NCBI RefSeq assembly: GCF_963169125.1
Contig: NC_084795.1
Coordinates: 135,064,201 to 135,128,200 of the forward strand
Direction of reading: 5' to 3'
Length of the DNA: 64,000 nt
Source: Humulus lupulus
Taxonomy: Eukaryota; Streptophyta; Magnoliopsida; Rosales; Cannabaceae
Shown here: one piece after another, positions 23,419-35,455 of the stretch
Layout: each line of letters begins with the position of its first letter
Numbering within the stretch: position 1 is the first letter of the stretch
Program-made: the position numbers and the translations under genes
The notes under the pieces: model-generated
Told to the model about the DNA's origin: nothing
Database searches by the model: none
Seen by the model: only the letters and a program-made list of their open reading frames with translations

Positions 23419-23427
23419 CTTACCTTT
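23419..23427 (-). promoter_or_regulatory. Splice-donor-like AAAGGTAAG in LTR A
   Basis: The minus strand reads AAAGGTAAGAAACTGCA. The paired copy in the other LTR is at 43879-43887. Confidence 0.45.
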
Positions 23428-23671
23428 CATTCCGCTAACTTTGTTCAATGAAATCAACCCTCAAGCACGATCCCGTCCGAGCCCTAGCATACACCTATTG
23501 ACAGCCACAAATTAGAACCATACCAAACTTCAATTCCAAAACCTAGCCTTGGGACCAATCCTGAGCCCTCGGGAAGCCCGAATTCCACCAAATGGGGTGG
23601 TGGAATCAAACCCTGAGCCCCCGGGAAAAAACCCTAAGAAATAACCCGAAAATCCTCTTCTGAAGACATGG

Positions 23672-23782
23672 TAGCACTATAGCGCCATGAAGAGGGCGCT
23701 ATAGCGCTACAAACAGATCCAAAAAGCTCAGAGACACTTTGGCCTAGCGTTGTAGTGACCAATGACTAGCGCTACAGCGCTA
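23672..23782. repeat. GCGCTATAGCGC palindrome cluster in LTR A (3' copy)
   Basis: Words of the type AGCGCTATAGCGCC occur at 23672, 23696 and 23767-23782 (TAGCGCTACAGCGCTA). The 5' LTR keeps the same cluster at 44132-44242, there with an intact TAGCGCTATAGCGCCA. Confidence 0.87.
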
Positions 23783-25034
23783 GCCACAGCACAGCCAAAC
23801 CCTGACTTTCTTCCTTTGATTTTCCCCGAGCCAAACCTCTCCGAAACTCATCCAAACCTTAATCATACCCCAAAACAAGCCTACCATAACCTATAACTCA
23901 CCCCATGAGTCCCAACCATATGAAATCCAACCATATGCACCCCAAAATAAAGAAACTACCATGATTGAGCTTGAAGCTCAAAACCTCAACAGAAACCATA
24001 ACAGTCCAGAATTCAAGTGACCAAGTCCAGAGTTTCTTACCTTCAATGGGGAAATTCGACCTTAGGCTATCCTCCACACCTCCATGGCTTTCCCTCCTCA
24101 AAACCTCAGCCTTAATTCCCTAGAATTCCCATTAAAACTCACTCAGAAATCTATTTCAACGCCAAAACCAGAAATTGAAGAAAAACCTTGAAACTTACCT
24201 CAATTGTGTGACTAACTCCTGCTAAACCTTTAGCTTCACTAAAGATCCTAACCACAAGCTTCATCCTATGCTTTCCTGAGTTAAAGCTCCAAAATTCCTC
24301 AAGAGATGGTGATGCAAGAGGGAACCGGATGAGAGAAAAAGGAAGAGGTTAAGTATTCTATTTTTCTTACTTTATTTCCTCCTTCTGTTTCTTTCAGCTT
24401 CTATTTCATTCTAAACATTCCACCAAGTCCATAAAGGTTGAATATGACTTATCCTCTTATTAGACCAAATGACGATATTTCCCTCCCAATAAATCCTAAA
24501 CCCTTAAGTCATTCTAAGGGAAATTTGGTCATTGCTCCCAATTTCCCGCTAATTCCTCGAATGTCTCTAATATTTACCGCTTACATCCTAACACCTAACT
24601 AATCACCAATTATTTTCCTCAATAACAAATAGTCTCCAATATATTCTCTAAATTCCCAAAAATGCCCCCAAACTCACCCCAAGCCGGGTATAAATCCCCC
24701 CCGTGACTTTTCCGCTAAACTACTCACTAGGATCACCTTGAGTAACAAGCTACAGATATATCCACATAATAATGTGGTCTAAAAAATTTATCACAAATAT
24801 TTACACTTATGCCCTCAACGGGCCAAAAATTACAAATATGCCCTTATAACCTAATCAAGGCCTACATGCATATTAATACACGTAGTCATGCAACACATAT
24901 ATCCAAATAATCATATAAGCATGCTTATCACATAATCATGAATTTTCACCATTAATTCACATAACTTTCAATTGTGCCCTCCCGCCACACTAATCAAGGC
25001 CCTTAAGCCTTATTAGTAATTTTGGGTCGTTACA

Positions 25035-26724
25035 ACTATCCCCTCCTTATAATAATTTCGTCCTCAAAATTTATTTGAACACATCAGATAGTAAACCTCA
25101 TACCTCTGACCATAGTTCCCAAGGTCCAACGCCTTTACTTTTACTCCTCGATAATACTCTTGTTCCATAAAATCTTGTTGATAGCCATACTTTCATTAAC
25201 CGCCACTTGTACCACAAACTTGCTGAAACTTCAGGGTCTGCTTAGTTCACAACAATCACTTCATTGTCTTATCCTTCATACAAGAAATACCTATGAGTCA
25301 TCACCCCTACCAGGGTGAGATCAGTTCATAGGCCCCCGGCCTAACCCTTGGTACAACTTCAGAATTTCTGTCGAGTCGGGAGTCAGAACTTCCCCCTTTC
25401 TTTCTCTGAATATCGTACTTTTCCTTGTCTACACTTGGAGAGATATAAATCTCTCATCCTGAAACTTTGTATTCCAAAATTAACAATTTACAAGTTCTTA
25501 TGTCCTTTCAGATAGGCAGACACTCCTGCCTTTAGAATTCCAACAACCTCTCTTGTTTTCCCCCTGAACCAATACTAAACCGTAGTATCCTCTATCTTTC
25601 ACTTCTTTACTTCGCATAGTACTCCTTGCTAAATATCTTACCATGTCCTATGTCCTATCACCTTAGTTGTACTCCAATATTCATCACCGTGACTATCTCA
25701 TCATGGACTACACTTTCCTTAATATCTCAAGTATTCGCATACTTAACGCTTAATTCCTTAAAATAACTGTTAAGCTTTCAGATTGCTATTCCATCTGCAG
25801 TCAACTGATAATTCCAAGTTCCCACTCTGTTCTCTTCGTTCTCTAGTTCCTTTCCAAAACTTGGAAAACTATAGGGTCTCAACTCAGCACCATCAATGTT
25901 CGGCCCCATTACCAGTTCACCTGAACCAATTACATTAACTCATTCAGCTAAGTTATAACTTTCCCTGTCCAATCACCTTACTTATAATCTAATGTGGTCC
26001 ATTCCTATGATCCACCACCATATCACTTTACCTCCCAATATCCAAGTATACTAGATTCTGTCACCCGCTCAAACTTCTCGGTACAACATACCCTAGGGGA
26101 GGGGGTGGGACAATATCCATTTAGAATTCCCATCTCCACACCAAGTTTCCATCGGACCTCTCATCCGATCCTTGTACCCTAACTTGTGTTACCTTGAGAA
26201 GGTTCTTCCCTGTCTCCAGCAATACCAACACTTTGGATTCCATTGTCCAAAGAATAAGTACTTGTTCTTCACCACACACTAATGCTATACCAATCTCAGT
26301 CGTTACCTTGTCCACTCCATTGTAATCTATGGCGTTCTTTTAATTGACACACACCTCCCAAGTAAGAGATCTGCCTCCATTTAGATCTTTTCCTCGTACA
26401 GTCGAGGATTTCTAACACCAACCATCCATCCATTCATTACGTTTCACTAAATCTTGGTCTCAAGGTTACCTTCCTTACAAATGATCAAACATTCAAATAC
26501 CTTACACTATGCATACAATTCCAACTCAATGTACTATGTATATCGACCATGCTCCCAGTCTTTCACCTCCTGCGAGGCTCGAACCATTCTCTCGCTAGTT
26601 TGTGCCTAGGCGTGCCCCAACCTGTGATGCAACCCTCACAGTTTCATATCTTTATCAAGAGTTAAGTCCTTTATGCCACCCTTCTATATTCATCCATACA
26701 CGCATATTCCTACCTCACCAAATG
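25035..26724 (-). pseudogene. Element A internal region, part 1 (pol 3' end)
   Basis: Heavily decayed. The minus-strand end, just before the PPT, reads as the last residues of a chromovirus pol (an FEDEII-type ending followed by the purine tract). Upstream no continuous integrase or chromodomain frame survives. It is interrupted at 26725 by solo LTR G and continues at 29038. Confidence 0.55.
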
Positions 26725-29037
26725 TGTAATGACCCAAAATCACTAATATGGCTTAAGGGCCTTGATTAGGGTGCCGGGAGGGCATAATTGGTTTATGTGT
26801 GAGTTTATTAAATTAATGTATGATTATATGATAAACATGCTTGTATGGTTAAATGAATGTAAATGTGATTATATGTTATATTTGTGAGAACCAAATTATT
26901 ATGTGGGTAAATCTGCAGCATGCAACCCGAGGCGATCCTAGGGAGCTAGTTAGCGGGAAAGTCACAACGGAGCTTTATACCTGACTTGGGGCAAGTCAAG
27001 GGGTATTTTGAGTATTAGATGATTATTTGGGTTATTGGGTTATCGAAATAAATAATTGGAGATATATTTGAGGTTAGGAAGCTTAGGCGAGAATATTGGG
27101 CAATTTTACCATTTTTCCCTCGGGGATGTTTCTGGTACCTCGAGCCTCGGGATTGACGTAATTAATCAAGGTTAGACTAAGTAAAATAGAAACCAGTACA
27201 ACAACAACCCAAACCGACCCTTTAATGTTCCTTCTCTTCTCCCTCTCAAGAAAGCTATTGAAACCTAAGGAGATTCAGCTAGAACTCTGAGATTTGAGCT
27301 GAATTTTTGAGGGATTAGCTTAGTTCTAACTAAGAGAAACTCAACCAGGACCAAGGTAAGAACTGAATTACACTCTTGAGCACTAGAATTCTTTGTTTTG
27401 GCTGGGTTTTAAAAGTGTTTGTGGTTTTGAAATTTAAAGACTGAATTGAAGCTGGAAATCTTTGGTTTTAGCTAAGAAATTGTTAAGGAAGTGGTTCATC
27501 AAAGAAGGCAAGCTTCAATTCATAGTTTAGAGTTTAAATTATGAGTTCGCATGACTGGTTTTAGAGTTCTTGAGCTACTGGGTTTCAGAAATTTAAATGG
27601 GATTTTAATGAGTTTTCAAGCTAGGTTTTTTGTTTGATTATGTTGCTATAATTATGTTAAAAGTCTTGTGATCAATGGGTTTTGGAATTAGGGTGCTTTG
27701 GGGTGGTTTTGAGGAAGGTTAGGATGTTAGGAATGGTGGATTTTCTGGGCACGAAGGCTTGGGTCGTGGCTCTTTTCTAGAGTTCCACAGCCCTGCGAAG
27801 CAAGGAAGATCCAGGAGGCTCTGAAGTGGGGAAGCGCCGCGGCACCATAGGGTAGAGCCGCGACGCGTGTCTATCTTTAGGAAGGCCTAGCCTTTATTTC
27901 AGCGGTGGGCCGCAGCATGGGTTTCAGGGGTCATGACCCTTAAGGGTATTTTTTTTTTATCTTTTGGAGGTTTTAAGAGCGGGAACATAACCTAGGGCGC
28001 TTGGGATCGATTCCACCACCATGTTTGGTGGACTTTGATGTCCTGGAAGCTAGAAGTCCATCTGGAAATATTAACGCGATTATTAATGGTACTCCCTACA
28101 TTGGTTGTGACTAGGTATTAAGCTAGGACTCAGAAAGCAGATCGTGCTCGAGAGGCGTTGCTCGTAATCAGTAATCCTGGGAATTAAAGGTAAGAAAACT
28201 GCACCCGGTTGTGGGTTTATAATGGGACTAAGGATTCCTTAATGTGTATTCTTTGTAAAGGATGGTATTACGCCATGTAAACAGTAAACCAACGGCCTAA
28301 GAGTGCCGAAGTTTACGCTAGCGCATAGGGCGCGGCTCGCCACTGGTAGCTGAGGACAGCTTATTATGCACTGAGCTCGGTTTAAGCGGGCCGGAGTCAG
28401 TGGGGTAAACAGATGGTGTGACCTAAGGTGTCGACCCTGATTATTACGTGTTTTGTTTGTTATTATTGATTGGTGGATTGTTATGCTGTATAGCTGGGTG
28501 ATGATTAGCTGACTCTTTGGTTGAATCTTCATGCTTTGTGAGTATTGTGGTATGTTAAGTGTATGAACATGCTTAAAGGGTTATCCAAATGTTATTATTG
28601 CTTGTTATATAATATGATATGTTTTCTTGCTGGGCCTTGGCTCACGGGTGCTTCGTGGTGCCGGTAAAGGCAAGGGCAAGCTTGACCAGCCTTGATTTGG
28701 AGAGCTCTGAGAGCAGAATGTACATGAAGAGCTGCTCAGCCGGCACGGTTGAGGGTAGACAGGGACAGGAAAACCATAAACTTCTTTTTTGCCTTTAGAA
28801 AGGCTGGTGGTTGTCTGTACACTAGAAATTTTGTAAATAGACTTTTAAACGCTATTTATTTTTGATCCCATGTGTAAATGTTTAATTATATGGAAAGTAT
28901 GTTTTGAGACCAAAACCTTTTTGCCCTAGAACATTAATGACTTTAGAATTCATGTTTTTAACTGATTGCCTTGGTTAGAAAGTCCTGCACCTTTACAAAT
29001 ACACAGTGTAGCGGTCTTGGCTATCCAGAACGTTACA
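26725..29037 (+). mobile_element. Solo LTR G (chromovirus type, plus)
   Basis: The 2313-bp LTR starts TGTAATGACCC and ends CCAGAACGTTACA, with the same terminal design as A but opposite orientation. Flanks are AAATG and AAGCG, three of five matching, so the target duplication may be decayed. It carries a CG-rich cluster at about 27770-27930 (AGCGCCGCGGC near 27834), AAAGGTAAG at 28186-28194 and the GGCTCACGGGTGCT block near 28640. It has no PBS or coding region of its own. Confidence 0.75.
28186..28194 (+). promoter_or_regulatory. Splice-donor-like AAAGGTAAG in LTR G
   Basis: AAAGGTAAGAAAACTGCACC matches the copies in A, B and F. Confidence 0.45.
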
Positions 29038-30235
29038 AAGCGCTAATCAATTCTTACTCTGTCTTCTGAACTTCCGATCTAACACTATTGATTCGGTCTA
29101 ACTTCAAGTTTTACTGTCTTTTAATCTCTGGTGTAGCTGCCTGCAATAATACTTACGTAGTACATGACGTGTTTACCGATCTTGTTGTGCTCCCTATCCT
29201 TTAGATGTTCTTAAGTAGCTTCTCTGTGGCTTCATATCAAATCTCTTCATACCTGTCCCCTATTCTTCTTATAGCATTATTCTGAATACCCCTGGTGAGA
29301 CCAAATTGACACTTCATGAAGCTTTACCTGTGACCCTGCTTCCTTAGTACTAAAATCATCAGCATAGTAGTGGTTCGCATTCCACTTCTAACTATAGAGT
29401 AGCCCAATATGCTGCCAATAAACCCTGAAGGAGACTTGTCCATACTGTTCCTATATCTTCTACTTGTAGAGCTTACCTGAATTGCTAACGCTTGAATTAA
29501 TTAAGAACCTTTGTTACCAATTCATCACACCCTACTCGGTATAAGTTGTGATTCCTAAAATGTCTTTTTCCTTGATCCTCACATGGTAATAACCAGATCG
29601 TAGATCAATTCTTGAAGACATTGTCCTGTCTTGTAACTAGGCATTTAAACTCTTTATCCTTAACAGACGATGCTAACAATTCTCGCAATACGATGCTCTA
29701 TCTAATCCACCGCGAGGTGAAACTTCTTCGACAGCTTCAGTAATTCTTTTTGTCAAACCATTATCATCTTCCATAATGTACCTGATACCGAACCTATCTG
29801 TAGCCGAGTTCTGAAGCGTACCCAATCCTTCCTTGTATACCTATCTGAATCCCTACTGGTCAGCTTAGTTCCCATTCAGTCCAACTAAAGTACTCTAAAT
29901 GATATTCCCTACAATCTATGGTTGTTTCTTAACAAATTAACTTTCACTCTGACTCAAGTCAAGGCTTCCATATGATGAGCTCTATCGCTCTCACCACGAA
30001 CCTCTCTATTACTTATGTCCCAATTCCTCTTCCAAAAGTTTCTAATTCCTCTTAGTATTTCTAGCCCCTTGCAAAGTACCTTGAGGAATATTCTCTATGT
30101 CTGAATCTTTCTTGGGACATTCTCAACACCGAACTCTCCCAGCTCATTATAACCAAAAATGTGAACTATCCAGTTAACTGATCAGCTCCGAAGAACAAGC
30201 CTCGGGCTTCAAATGTAACAAGGCATTCCAGTCTT
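29038..30235 (-). pseudogene. Element A internal region, part 2 (pol)
   Basis: Decayed. A minus-strand stretch near 29565-29650 resembles the RT segment around the conserved SGYHQLRI region, by its similarity to 20270-20340 of F. No frame longer than a few dozen residues survives. It ends at the GTCTT target duplication (30231-30235) where element B inserted. Confidence 0.5.
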
Positions 30236-31454
30236 TGTAATGCCCCAAATTTCCTAATAAGGTTTAGGACCTTGATTAGGAGGCCGGGAGGGCCATAATT
30301 GATTTATTATGTTATTAAATGATTATATGCATGTTTAGGAGTATTAAATATTCATGTGAACCCATTTATGATTAATTGGGTGATTTTCATATTTTGGCCA
30401 TTTCGGGCATATATGTGATATGTGTGTGGTGCTTTATTATTATTTGGTTATGCCAGGGTTACTCAGCACAAGACGATCCTAGGAGGTAAGCTAGTGAGAA
30501 AGTCACAACGGGATTTATTCTTGACTCGGAGTGAGTCAAGGGGTATTTAGAGCATTACCAAGTTATTGGGTAATGGGAACAAGAATTTGATGATAAATTG
30601 AGAGTTAGTAAGATCAGGGGAAATTCTAGAGGTTTTGACTATTTTGTCCCCGGGGGTGTTTTCGGGACCCCAAGTGTTAAGATTTGTTTGAGGCTACATA
30701 ATCTTGAAGTAACCTTTAAAGGAATAAAAAGAACGTTATGTACGTTTTCTCTCCTTCAAAGTTCCATTTTCGTCTCCCGATCACATTTTCGAAGGAAACT
30801 TGAATTCTAGGACTCGGATTCAAGCGAGGATTGAGGCATAGCAATTCTAAGGAAGACTAGAAGCTTATTAGCCGGAGGATTTAGTTGGAAATTAACTCAA
30901 TCGGAGGTAATCCAAGTTTTTAAAGTTTTTAAGCTTGAATAGGATTCTTGTGTTTTAATGAGTTTTTGGGTGATTTGAAACTTGGGTTTTAATTGTTTTG
31001 GATGATTAGGATGTTTGGGAACTTTGATTTTATGATTGTGGATGTTTGGATAGGTTGTTGGAAGGATTTAAAATGGAGAAAACGAGGAAAAATGGCTGGT
31101 TCGTGGTTGGGTCGTAGCCCTGTTCTTAGGCGCCGCGGCCCTGGCTTGTTGAAGCAGGTGGAGGTTGCTGATAAGACTAAAGGCCGCGGTGCTTTCTAGA
31201 CGGGTTGCGGTGCTTGATGCCATTTTTGGCCAAATTGATGGTTTGAGCATGGGAACTTAACTCTAAGGGCCTGGGATCGATCCTACTACCTAGTTGAGTG
31301 GGATTCGATGTTCTGAAGGCTTGGGTTGGGTTTGGAAGCATTTATTTACTCATTTTGATGAGGTTTTATATTATGGTTGTGACTAGGTTATCACTAGGGA
31401 CTTCGAATCAGGATCGTGCTTGTGGCTTATTTATTGGTAACTTGTGCTTGGACC

Positions 31455-31463
31455 AAAGGTAAG
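31455..31463 (+). promoter_or_regulatory. Splice-donor-like AAAGGTAAG in B 5' LTR
   Basis: The same site is present in the 3' LTR at 39870-39878. Confidence 0.45.
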
Positions 31464-32093
31464 AAAACTGCACCCTGTGTCTATATGACATGCATGGTTA
31501 TTCTTGATGCATGTTGGATGGTTAAATATGACATGTATTGTTATTGTTGAGGCATGTCAAGTGATTAAATGTGATGCATGCGATGCACGAGAAACACGTG
31601 ATTAGGGCATGCTGTGAATATCGATTATGAGATTGATTAGAGCTTGAGTCTCTGTAATTTTGCATGATTATAATTATGCTTTTGATTACTGAGTGAGCAT
31701 GCCAATTGCCTTTATCTGAATATTTTTCATATGATATATGTCTGTTTGTATTACCTAAATGAGGAAGCACTGACTTATTAGTCAGGGATTGGCAATGGTG
31801 TCAATATCAACTGTGAAGCTGTGACTCATTAGTCAAGTTCGGCAGTGGTGTTGAGCACTGGTCACATGAGATTGACTTATAAGTCGAGTACGGTCTTAGC
31901 GTGTTTAACACAAGCCGATAAAAGATTAGATCTAATCGACATCTACATTGAATGACTCGAATGATCATTAATGTCGGACCGACCTTAAGGTCGATGAAAA
32001 TTAAAAGCGCTTGTCTAGTCTATGGGCTAGTTAATTAGAGCCAGAGCCAGAATGGCTAAGGTGACCTACATGTCACATGGCTAGGAGGGTATG

Positions 32094-34014
32094 TGTAGAG
32101 TCCAAGAACTTTACTTAGCTAGTTAGATAGTAGTATTATAGTATTTATAGTATTATCTTTGTAACTGTGGATTTTTGGTTCAGACCGGGAATTATTTGGA
32201 CACTCATAGTAGTACTGATAGATTTTCTAAGTTTAACCTATAGTTTAAGAATATTAATTTTAACCTAAGGTTTGATTAATATGACTGATATTAAGGATAA
32301 TATTTATTATACTATAAGATTTAGATAAATAGGATGTTAAGCACATGTTATGTATGGATGATTAAAGATTAAGTATTATGAGGATTTAATTTAATAAGGG
32401 GTAAATTTGAATGCTATAAGGTCAGTCAGCAGCTTTGAATACATTGAGGGCTTAGTCAAGGCTGTTTACTCCATTCAAATTTAGCTAAAAATGTGTAATT
32501 TCGTGTTTAAATAATCAGCGTGTGCCGATATATCGCAGCTATAGGGGGCGATATATCGTAGCACGTAGATACGGAAAACACGAGACGATGCACCACAGCC
32601 TCGGGCATACTGGCCCAGGCGATATATCGCCTACAGGGGGCGATATATCGCCTCCTTCAGTATATTTTGAAACATTTTGAAATCATTTTCCATTCAGCTA
32701 TTCAACCTCTTGATAAGTCCAGCACCTTTTTGAACGAGTCTTCAGCCTCTACTGAACGATAATTCAAATTATTCTCACCTAAAAAACTATTATTTTTATT
32801 CAAGTAAAATTAAGATCCTTTCATTCCTATACTCTATAAATAGAACCTAGTACCCAACCATTATTCATCTTTTGCTCTAAGTTCAGAGGCTACAAGTGCT
32901 AAGTGAGTGTGAGAGTGTAAACACCTGGGTTGGGGAATCATAAGCTTGATCATCATAAGCTTATCAAACACTTTGGGAAGTAAGGTTTTATAGTATTTTG
33001 GTTTGAGGTGTAGATTGGCCTTACAAGTCTTCAAGGTAACCCAAAACTCTAGTTCATTTCTGTACTTGTTCTTTTTAAGTTCTCATAGTCTTCTACTCAG
33101 CCTCTAACCTTAATCCTTATTTTGGTTAGGAAATCTAAGTTCTTGAGCAAAAGGGTTTTGGTAAGTATTTTTCTCAAGGTTTAATCCTTCCATTCCTTTC
33201 ATTTCTTTTTCTTCAAATCTACTCACCCTGTTATATATATGGTTTTAGGAGTGTTCCAAAAGTCCCAACTCTGTCCTCATATCCCGGTAACTTTGGTAAG
33301 GAAAATAGGATAGAAATGCATATGTTTTATGTTTTATATGTTATCTTATGTTTCTTATGTTATGATAAGTGTTATGAAATATGTATGTTTGTAGGCTTGG
33401 GCATATGACCCATTTGACTAACAAGCCCCAAATAGATTATGGGCATATGACCTACTTAGCTAGTAGGACCCCACTAATCTAATGGGCATATGACTAGATT
33501 AGTCTATGGGACCCCAAGTAATAATGGCCATTATAGTATGTGCATGATATAAGTGTTATGTTAAGTTTTTATGTTTCTTATGAAATTTATGTATATGAAC
33601 TATGTGTTAGATTTTTCCTTGCTGGGCATTAGGCTCATTCCTTTTTGTTAATATGTGCAGGAAAATAGCTATAGTGGCAGTAAGATTCGTGGATGCTTGG
33701 GGAATGTGTATCGGTGGTGAATGGAGTCAAGGAGTCAAGAGTTCAATTTTCGAGGATGTAGTCTTGTGTTACCTTTTTTTTATGGTTTTACATGTATTTT
33801 TCCACACTTTCTATGTAACTCCTTTTCACTTTAAATTATGTTTTGTTTTAAAGACAATGGGATCCCATATCCTACTTGATATTTTATGAGAGTAACTTTT
33901 ATTTCTACAAGTTTCTAATAAATTTATGGTATTTTCGCAAATGTAAGTTTTATTAAGGATTTGTATGTATAGTTTCGTTAATGGTCCAAAAGTCTAGAGT
34001 AGTGGGTCATTACA
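32094..34014 (+). mobile_element. Solo LTR C2 inside the B 5' LTR
   Basis: 1921 bp, from TGTAGAGTCC to GGGTCATTACA, flanked by an exact GTATG duplication (32089-32093 and 34015-34019). The B 3' LTR has the uninterrupted sequence at about 40492-40500, so the insertion is proven by an internal control. TATAAATA is at 32835-32842. It is the same family as C1. Confidence 0.93.
32525..32652. repeat. GATATATC palindrome cluster in C2
   Basis: CCGATATATCGC starts at 32525, GCGATATATCGT at 32548, the 16-bp palindrome AGGCGATATATCGCCT at 32617-32632 and GGCGATATATCGCC at 32639-32652. Paired copies are separated by CTATAGGGG or CTACAGGGG spacers. Confidence 0.9.
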
Positions 34015-34023
34015 GTATGGGAC

Positions 34024-34445
34024 CTCCAAAGCGTGACTCATTAGTCACCTATACAGGGTATGACTCATTAGTCATCCACATCGAGGTTGACTTATTAGTC
34101 ATCTATACCAAGTGTGACTTATTAGTCACCAATACAGAGTGTGACTCATTAGTCACCTATACATGGTATGACTCATTAGTCATCCACATAGAGATAGACT
34201 TATTAGTCATCTATACAGAGTGTGGCTTATAAGTCACCTATACAGAGTGTGACTCACTAGTCACCTAGACAGAGATGGACTCATTAGTCATCTACACAGG
34301 GTATGACTTATTAGTCATCTATAAAGAGTGTGACTCATTAGTCACCTATGCAGTATGTGACTCATTAGTCACCCACTCCGAGATCGACTTATTAGTCATC
34401 TACCCAAGAAGCAGGTCCTCAGAGAATAACTCATTAGTCTTCTAT
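34024..34445. repeat. TGACTCATTAGTCA palindrome tandem array, B 5' LTR
   Basis: About 15 units of 27-30 bp. Each is built round (G)TGACT-YATT-AGTCA(C), a dyad with a 4-bp centre, plus a spacer like CCTATACAGAGT. Three further lone copies lie upstream at about 31769, 31818 and 31868. Continuous translation of the array gives a repetitive peptide that I regard as spurious. Confidence 0.93.
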
Positions 34446-34973
34446 TCAAATGCAAGACCCCATAATCATTTATTTAAACTTATTTGCATGCATGAAGAAA
34501 GCTATAATTGCTAGGCATGCACAACATGATTCGATGACGTGTTATTACTGTTCATGAGCATGTTGAGTTTTCTTCCTGGGCTTCGGCTCATGGGTGCTAT
34601 GTGGTGCAGGTAAACACAAAATAAAGCTGGACCATCCTTGAGTTGGAGAGCTTAGGTGACGACGTGTACATATGCGGCTGCTCGACTGCAACGGCCGAGG
34701 GTTGGAAAAGGAAGTAGGGTTAAACCCTATTTTGCTGCTTAGATCAGTCTATTGTAAATATTTTCTTATAATGGACCTCTAAATTATATTTTTGGGATCC
34801 CAATGTACATAGTAAACGTTCTAATGAAACGTTATATCTTAACCAAAGTTTTTAATCCCTAAATCGCTAGTCCTACTTAGTTACACATTTTTGGCCAAAT
34901 GACTCGATTAGCGAGTTTAGCACTGTTTACAAGGCACACCATAACGGTCCTTGGAGTTTAGGGCGTTCGAACT

Positions 34974-34990
34974 TGGTATCAGAGCGAGCC
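34974..34990 (+). other. Primer-binding site of element B
   Basis: TGGTATCAGAGCGAGCC lies 3 bp after the LTR end. It matches the 3' end of plant initiator tRNA-Met, the usual primer of chromoviruses. Confidence 0.85.
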
Positions 34991-35455
34991 AAGGTTTATG
35001 GTTCCTGAAGACAAGCCGGGCATGTGCACTCGTCACTGAAGATAGCTTCACTCAGGGAATGGTAACTATTTCTGTAGTAATGTGCTTAACTGCTTAAATA
35101 GAATGTAAATGCTTTACCTGCGCATTGTATTAGGGAGCATGAGATTCTGATAGAACCTGGCTCTTGACTATATGATTATATGCTCCATGAATATTTATTA
35201 GAATATGATCATATGATTACCTGCTCCATGAATATATAACGGTAATATTTGCATGCTGGAGTTGGAGGCATGGTGTGGCTATTGAAAGGGTAGGGATCAT
35301 GATTAATGTATGAATGTCGTGGGCATGTTTTAGCATTGCAAGTTGTTAATGAATGTGGTATGGTAAGATTTATCCCGTGGGGAAAAGCTCTTGATATGCT
35401 CATTATGATTAATGGGTTAAGTTATTGACTGCAGATTTATAGCCAAGGCAAATAA
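34991..35455 (+). other. Element B untranslated leader
   Basis: No coding signal. It lies between the PBS and the first gag-like residues. Confidence 0.6.

Larger units (their letters stand above)
22597..25034 (-). mobile_element. Element A 3' LTR (chromovirus, minus)
   Basis: A full-length 2438-bp LTR. Read on the minus strand it starts TGTAACGACCC at 25034 and ends GGCATTACA at 22597. A PPT-like AAGGAGGGGATAG on the minus strand lies directly beside it at about 25036-25048, which marks this as the 3' LTR. It is nearly collinear with 43057-45263, the 5' LTR. Confidence 0.8.
30236..34970 (+). mobile_element. Element B 5' LTR, split by solo LTR C2
   Basis: Starts TGTAATGCCCC. The LTR is 30236-32093 plus 34015-34970; the gap is C2. 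It contains a CG-rich cluster at 31110-31215 (GGCGCCGCGGCC at 31129, AAGGCCGCGGTGC near 31180), the donor-like AAAGGTAAG at 31455-31463 and the TGACT palindrome array. Its sequence is very close to the 3' LTR throughout. Confidence 0.85.

Noticed and set aside
26720..29042. Exact target duplication for solo LTR G
   Set aside because: AAATG and AAGCG match at only three positions, so it is reported only as possibly decayed.
31522..31770. Similar minus frames in both B LTRs (also 39937-40176)
   Set aside because: The match follows from LTR duplication; there is no domain and the frames differ by stops and lengths.
34024..34445. CRISPR-like look of the regular palindromic repeats
   Set aside because: Spacers are themselves repeated, units are 27-30 bp without unique spacers, and they lie in plant LTRs. 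No cas gene is present.
33981..34514. Open frame with repeated DSLVTYT/DSLVIH peptide (also 40496-40681)
   Set aside because: It is the translation of the TGACT palindrome array; it has no start context or domain and differs between LTRs.
34974..34990. Possible tRNA gene
   Set aside because: Only the tRNA-complementary primer site is present, with no cloverleaf.
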